64,000 nucleotides of DNA from Actinomadura viridilutea (GTDB lineage: Bacteria; Actinomycetota; Actinomycetes; Streptosporangiales; Streptosporangiaceae), in contig PVNI01000004.1 of assembly GCA_003001795.1 (NCBI GenBank), positions 310,001-374,000 on the forward strand. The letters run 5' to 3'. Position 1 is the stretch's first letter; every line of letters starts with the position of its first letter. The translations under genes and the position numbers were made by a program. Positions 60,103-64,000 of the stretch are shown here, one piece after another. Below the pieces are notes generated by a model, which saw only the letters and a list, made by a program, of their open reading frames with translations, ran no database searches and was not told the origin of the DNA.

Positions 60103-60810
60103 ATGATGCGCGTCATCGGCGCGGGGCTTCCGCGCACCGGCACGGCGTCCATGAAGGCGGCGCTGGAGCGCCTGGGGTTCGGGCCGTGCTACCACATGTT
60201 CGAGATCTTGACGCATCCCGACCACGTCGACCGGTGGCTGCCGGCCGCCTCCGGCGCGGCGCTGGACTGGGACCGGGTCATGGCGGGCTATCAGTCGTGC
60301 CAGGACTGGCCCGCCGGCTTCTTCTGGAAAGAACTCGCCGACGCCTACCCCCAGGCCAAGGTGATCGTCACCGTCCGCGACCCGCACCGCTGGTACGCCA
60401 GCTTCCGCTGGCTGACCTCGCGGACCGGGTTCCCCCGCATGGAGCCCGCGCAGGCGCCGGAGGGCATCCGCCCGGCCCTCGAGGCCATGCGGCGCCTGAC
60501 GCCGCTGTTGGAGCGGCTCGGCCGGGAGACCTTCGGCCCGGACTGGCGCGCCGGAGAGGACCTGGCGGAGGCCCCGGCCGTGGCGGGCTTCCGTCGTCAC
60601 GTCGCCCGAGTCCGCGCGACGGTCCCGGCGGACCGGCTGCTGGTGTTCGACGTCCGGGAGGGCTGGGGGCCGCTGTGCCGGTTCCTGGACGTCCCCGTTC
60701 CCGACGAGCCCTTCCCGCATCTCAACGAGCGGGGGGCAATGGCGGCGATGTTCGAACAGATGGTGCGCAAGGGCCGATTCCCGGAGATGTTCCCGGCCGG
60801 CGGCGACTGA
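60103..60810 (+). CDS. Sulfotransferase-family protein
   Basis: A 235-residue protein with the PAPS-binding 5'-phosphosulfate loop GAGLPRTGTASMKAALERLG at its N-terminus. The 3'-phosphate site is in KVIVTVRDPHRWYASFRWLT, and the C-terminal LLVFDVREGWGPLCRFLDVP is also standard. This subgroup (sulfotransferase_4) is common in actinomycetes with unknown acceptors. A purine-rich GGAAGGAGAGG precedes two adjacent ATGs (60103 and 60106). It is a single-gene unit. Confidence 0.88.
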   Translation: MMRVIGAGLPRTGTASMKAALERLGFGPCYHMFEILTHPDHVDRWLPAASGAALDWDRVMAGYQSCQDWPAGFFWKELADAYPQAKVIVTVRDPHRWYASFRWLTSRTGFPRMEPAQAPEGIRPALEAMRRLTPLLERLGRETFGPDWRAGEDLAEAPAVAGFRRHVARVRATVPADRLLVFDVREGWGPLCRFLDVPVPDEPFPHLNERGAMAAMFEQMVRKGRFPEMFPAGGD

Positions 60811-60836
60811 TCACCTGTTTTCCCCACTTTTCTCGT

Positions 60837-60881
60837 CCGGCCGCGCCGTGAGGGCCTTCTTCGCCGGCGCGGCGCGGCCGG
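60837..60881 (+). terminator. Inverted repeat after the sulfotransferase gene
   Basis: The 12-bp arms CCGGCCGCGCCG and CGGCGCGGCCGG flank a 21-nt loop 26 bp after the stop. Confidence 0.65.
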
Positions 60882-61021
60882 TTCTGCCCATTGGCGGGCG
60901 TTTTTTCTGTGCTTATTGACAAAGCTACCGGCAAGTATTGTCCGACGGGGCACAAGCATTCACGCTCAAATCAGCGCTGTTCCATAAGCGCTCGCTTGCC
61001 ACCCCACTACGGAGGTGCCCC

Positions 61022-61858
61022 GTGGCCTCTTCCCCCCGCTTGCGACGATTGCTCCTTTCCTTCCTCTCGGTCATCACGACGACCGCGGCCCTCGTCCTCG
61101 GACTGCTGTCCGTCCCCGCATCGGCGGCGGTCCCCAGCCGCATGGCCTCCCTGGGCGACTCGATCACCCGCGGTTTCAACGCCTGCGGCTGGTACGTCGA
61201 CTGCCCGAGCAGCTCCTGGTCGACCGGCTCCAATTCCGCGGTCAACAGCCACTACCTGCGACTGCGCGCCCAGAACAGCTCGCTCGTCGCCTACAACGAC
61301 GCCGCCACCGGCGCGAAGGTCTCCGCGCTCGCCGGACAGGCGCAGAACGCCGTCTCCCAGGGCGCCGACTACGTCACCATCCTGATCGGCGCCAACGACG
61401 TGTGCACCAGCTCGGAGTCGACCATGACATCGGTCGCCGACTTCGAGTCCCGGTTCCGCGCCGGCATGAACACGCTGCGCAACGGCCTGCCCAACGCGAA
61501 GATCTTCGTCGCCAGCATCCCGGACATCCGGCGGCTGTGGCAGGTCGGCAAGGACAACCTCGCCGCCCGCGCCGCCTGGTCGGCGTTCGGCATCTGCCAA
61601 TCGATGCTGGCCAACCCCACCTCGAACGCCGAGGCCGACGTGGCGCGGCGTGAGCGCGTGCGGCAGCGCGTCATCGCGTTCAACAACGTCCTGGCGAACG
61701 TGTGCGCCGAGTACGCCAACTGCAAGTTCGACGGCAACGCCGTCTTCAACTACCCGTTCACCCTGTCCCAGGTGAGCGGCTGGGACTACTTCCACCCGAA
61801 CGAGTCCGGCCAGGCCGTCCTCGCGGCCGAGACCTACAAGGCGAGCTTCTGGGCGTAG
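61022..61858 (+). CDS. Secreted SGNH/GDSL hydrolase
   Basis: A 278-residue exported esterase/lipase. The signal peptide is about 1-37 (LLLSFLSVITTTAALVLGLL, cut near ASA-A). Block I is RMASLGDSITRGFNACGWY (Ser nucleophile), block III is VTILIGANDVC and block V is WDYFHPNESGQ with the Asp-His pair. Six cysteines suggest disulfides, as in Streptomyces SGNH esterases. The GTG at 61022 has GGAGGTG upstream. Confidence 0.92.
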   Translation: MASSPRLRRLLLSFLSVITTTAALVLGLLSVPASAAVPSRMASLGDSITRGFNACGWYVDCPSSSWSTGSNSAVNSHYLRLRAQNSSLVAYNDAATGAKVSALAGQAQNAVSQGADYVTILIGANDVCTSSESTMTSVADFESRFRAGMNTLRNGLPNAKIFVASIPDIRRLWQVGKDNLAARAAWSAFGICQSMLANPTSNAEADVARRERVRQRVIAFNNVLANVCAEYANCKFDGNAVFNYPFTLSQVSGWDYFHPNESGQAVLAAETYKASFWA

Positions 61859-61891
61859 GCCGCCGCGTCTGACCGCTCTCCCCGCGGACGC

Positions 61892-61913
61892 CGCCGGAGC
61901 CCGCTCCGGCGGT
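61892..61913 (+). terminator. Terminator after the SGNH hydrolase gene
   Basis: A 10-bp perfect stem, CCGCCGGAGC with its complement, closes a CC loop and is followed by a C/T-rich tail. Confidence 0.7.
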
Positions 61914-61976
61914 GTCCCCTTTCCGCGTGACATCCTGAACGAAGAAGAAGCCGGACCTTTCGGGGGGAGGTCCGCC

Positions 61977-62543
61977 ATGATCACTATCACCGACCATTTC
62001 CGTCGTGCGGTGGACGACATGACGGACCGCGTCCACGCCATCCGCGACGACCAGTGGCACCGGCCGACGCCGTGCGCCGGCTGGGACGTGCGGGAGCTGG
62101 TCGACCACGTGACCATGGAGAACCTGCAGGTGCCGCCGCTTCTGGCGGGCCTGGCCGCCGCGGACGTGGCCGACGCCCTCGACGGCGCGGTCCTCGAGGG
62201 CGATCCCGTCGCGGCCTGGGACGCCGCCGCCCGCGCCGCCGTCGACGCGTTCTCCGCCCCGAGCGCCGCCGACCGCAGCGTCCATCTGCCGTTCGGGGAC
62301 GTCCCCGGCGCGGAGTACGCCGCCGAAATGGTCGCCGACCTGGTCATCCACTCCTGGGACCTGGCGCGCGCGACCGGCGCCGACGAGCGCCTGGACCCGG
62401 AGCTGGTGGACGTGGTCTCCGCCTGGTTCGCCGCCAACGAGGCCGCCTACCGCTCCGGCGGGCTGATCGGCCCGCACCCGAGGACGCCGCCGGACGCCGA
62501 TCCGCAGACCCGCCTGCTCGACGCCTTCGGCCGCCGCCGCTGA
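61977..62543 (+). CDS. TIGR03086-family metal-binding protein (DinB/MDMPI fold)
   Basis: A 188-residue four-helix-bundle protein of the mycothiol-dependent maleylpyruvate isomerase/DinB group. It has the family N-terminus (VDDMTDRVHAIRDDQWHRPT, PCAGWDVRELVDHVTMENLQ) and a mid-protein VIHSWDLARATG. Together these supply His/Glu metal ligands. Members are thought to be thiol-dependent (mycothiol) S-transferases. The start has GGGGGGAGGTCCGCC upstream. Confidence 0.88.
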   Translation: MITITDHFRRAVDDMTDRVHAIRDDQWHRPTPCAGWDVRELVDHVTMENLQVPPLLAGLAAADVADALDGAVLEGDPVAAWDAAARAAVDAFSAPSAADRSVHLPFGDVPGAEYAAEMVADLVIHSWDLARATGADERLDPELVDVVSAWFAANEAAYRSGGLIGPHPRTPPDADPQTRLLDAFGRRR

Positions 62544-62639
62544 CACCCCTCGGCCTCGGGCGCCCCGGCCTTCTGTGCGCCGACCGCCCCGTCTTCGCCG
62601 CTCTCAACGGCGATCCGCAGGTCGGAGAGCGGCCCTCAT

Positions 62640-62925
62640 CGACCGCAGCGAAGCCCACTTCGACCTGCCCGGCTTCGGACTGTGGGCGATCGAGCACACC
62701 GCCACCGGCGACCCCCGTGGCCGCCCGCCCTGGCAGAACCCGCCGTTGGAATCCGGTGACCTGCTGGTTTTCGGCGGCCCGTCCCGCATGGTCCGCCACG
62801 GCATCACCGAGCCCCTGCCCGGGACGGGGCCGAGCGTCATCGGCCTCCTCGCCTTTTGCCGCGCGAAGGCCGATAACGCTCTGAAATACCCGAAACACAG
62901 AACGCCCCCGATAACGAATCTCTGA
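62640..62925 (+). pseudogene. alkB-like dioxygenase fragment (C-terminal part)
   Basis: The plus strand encodes DPRGRPPWQNPPLESGDLLV then FGGPSRMVRHGITEPLPGTG, which is the AlkB segment around the second iron His and the 2OG-contact region. The preceding HFDLPGFGLWAIEHTATG is less certain. The HxD segment and everything before it are missing. It matches the part of AlkB that the fragment at 11.3 kb lacks. Confidence 0.6.
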
Positions 62926-62998
62926 CGATTCACCGGATAATCCTCGTCAACATCTGAACTGATCAGTAATATTCGGGCGACACGATGGGAGGGGCGCC

Positions 62999-64000
62999 GT
63001 GCGCAAGCGAACGGACCGGCTGATCGCCATCGGAAGCCTCACCGCGGTCGCCGTGGTGCCGACGATCCTGGTGCTGGGGCCCTGGGACGGCGACGACCGG
63101 GCCGGCGTGCGCGGCTTCACCGGCCCGACCCCCATCGCGGACGCGGGCACCGGGCCGCAGGGCCCGCCGTCGCCCTCCGCGAGCCCCAGCCGGACCGGCG
63201 GCCGGCCCCCCGAGCGGCCCGCCGCGAACAACGTCCTGCCGTTCCCCACGCTCTCCCCCGCCCCGTCGCCGAGCTCGTCCGCGGGCAAGGGCGGCGGCGC
63301 GGGCTCGGGCGGCGGCTCCCGCCGCGCGGCCGACGACGGCGCGAAGATCACCAACGTGACGTGGCGGGGCAAGCGGCAGGCCGACGTGACCGTCCGCTCG
63401 CCCGCGCTCGGCACCTCCCACAAGGTGCGGGTGCTGGTGCCCAAGACGTGGTCGTCCTCGGCCACCCGGACCTGGCCGGTGGTGTACGCCTTCCACGGCG
63501 GCAACGACACCTACGTCTCCTGGACCCGCAGCACCGACATCGAGCAGGTCGCCGCCGCCTACGACGTCATCGTCGTCATGCCGGAGGGACGCAACGGCTC
63601 CTACACGGACTGGTACAACTACGGCCGCGGCGGCATCCCCAAGTGGGAGACCTTCCACATGGTGGAAGTGCGCCAGTTGATGGAGCGCAATTTCCACGCG
63701 GGCGCGTCCCGGGCGGCCATCGGCATCTCGTCGGGGGCCCAGGGCGCGGTCACCTACGCGGCGCGCTATCCGGGCATGTTCCGGTACGCCGCCGCCTACA
63801 GCGGCGTGCTGTCGATGCTGTCGCCCGGCATTCCGGCGCTGCTGCTCTACATCAACTCCACCAACACCAACGGCGCGCCGGAGCGGATCTGGGGCGACCC
63901 GGTGCGCGACCGCGCCAACTGGGTCGCGCACGACCCGACCTCCTTGGCGCCGCGGCTGCGCGGCACGAAGGTGTACGTGTCGTCCGGCAACGGGCAGCCG
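62999..64000 (+). CDS. Exported esterase-family alpha/beta hydrolase (5' part)
   Basis: The gene runs off the right edge; 334 codons are visible. After a GTG behind GGGAGGGGCGCC there is an N-terminal membrane or signal segment (about 8-22, IAIGSLTAVAVVPTILVLG), a long Pro/Ser/Gly-rich linker (about 45-110), and then a putative-esterase (Ag85/esterase D-like) domain. That domain has WPVVYAFHGGNDTYVSW and the nucleophile elbow AAIGISSGAQGAVTYAARYP. Such proteins act outside the membrane. The catalytic acid and His should lie beyond the edge. Confidence 0.85.
   Translation, partial: MRKRTDRLIAIGSLTAVAVVPTILVLGPWDGDDRAGVRGFTGPTPIADAGTGPQGPPSPSASPSRTGGRPPERPAANNVLPFPTLSPAPSPSSSAGKGGGAGSGGGSRRAADDGAKITNVTWRGKRQADVTVRSPALGTSHKVRVLVPKTWSSSATRTWPVVYAFHGGNDTYVSWTRSTDIEQVAAAYDVIVVMPEGRNGSYTDWYNYGRGGIPKWETFHMVEVRQLMERNFHAGASRAAIGISSGAQGAVTYAARYPGMFRYAAAYSGVLSMLSPGIPALLLYINSTNTNGAPERIWGDPVRDRANWVAHDPTSLAPRLRGTKVYVSSGNGQP

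Overview
The window is high-GC actinomycete chromosome. The evidence is roughly 70% GC with strong third-position bias, many GTG starts, a SepX/GlpR division gene and a Trp-codon leader before trpS. Gene content suggests a Streptosporangiales/Thermomonosporaceae (Actinomadura-like) organism, but the genus is inference. There is no rRNA and no CRISPR array. Two tRNAs, Ala(CGC) at 1544-1617 (-) and Arg(CCT) at 17924-17999 (+), both lie beside tyrosine-recombinase sequences.

1-1.6 kb is the right-hand end (xis-int) of an integrated element abutting tRNA-Ala. 1.7-7 kb, on the minus strand, holds galU, a gephyrin-like moeA, moaC, a MoaB/Mog gene, a decayed nagA, a RimJ-type acetyltransferase and a small SepX/GlpR-like membrane protein. 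This is the conserved actinobacterial neighbourhood linking a MoeA paralogue to cell division. 7-16 kb carries 5-FTHF cyclo-ligase, a 2-hydroxyacid dehydrogenase, a cation/proton antiporter, an FmdB zinc ribbon, an MmpL transporter, MTA phosphorylase and a SAF-domain protein. An alkB fragment and an IS5-type transposase fragment also lie there. 16.2-17.8 kb has a coiled-coil M15 peptidase and a small anchored protein.

18-19.3 kb is an integration scar behind tRNA-Arg: the 3' end of a recombinase gene with a frameshift, a duplicated 3' end of the neighbouring metallo-hydrolase gene, a 57-bp direct repeat and a truncated serine-hydrolase-like gene. 19.3-24 kb is a self-contained unit of MBL hydrolase, MFS pump, AtzG/AtzE-type amidase pair and TetR regulator, with three copies of one palindromic operator. 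24.3-28.4 kb has an SMI1/KNR4-type protein, an MFS remnant, a CGNR regulator and an alpha/beta hydrolase.

28.8-43.4 kb looks like a catabolic island bounded by two IclR regulators. It holds an alpha/beta hydrolase lacking the usual Ser, an OpuC-type ABC importer, a nitrilase-superfamily amidase, a metal-hydrolase-like protein, a large FAD/Fe-S dehydrogenase, an MHS-type transporter and a P450-reductase-ferredoxin fusion. 43.6-50.5 kb is a class II lanthipeptide cluster: an unknown small protein, the precursor, LanM, a Nif11-domain/oxygenase fusion and a one-piece ABC exporter. A scrambled P450 pseudogene follows.

51.5-64 kb returns to core-type genes: a secreted dipeptidase-like protein, a divergent USP/CBS-BON pair with DevR-like promoter boxes, an orphan histidine kinase, trpS under a ribosome-mediated Trp attenuator, DacB, a sulfotransferase-like protein, an SGNH hydrolase, a TIGR03086-like protein, another alkB fragment and a partial exported esterase.
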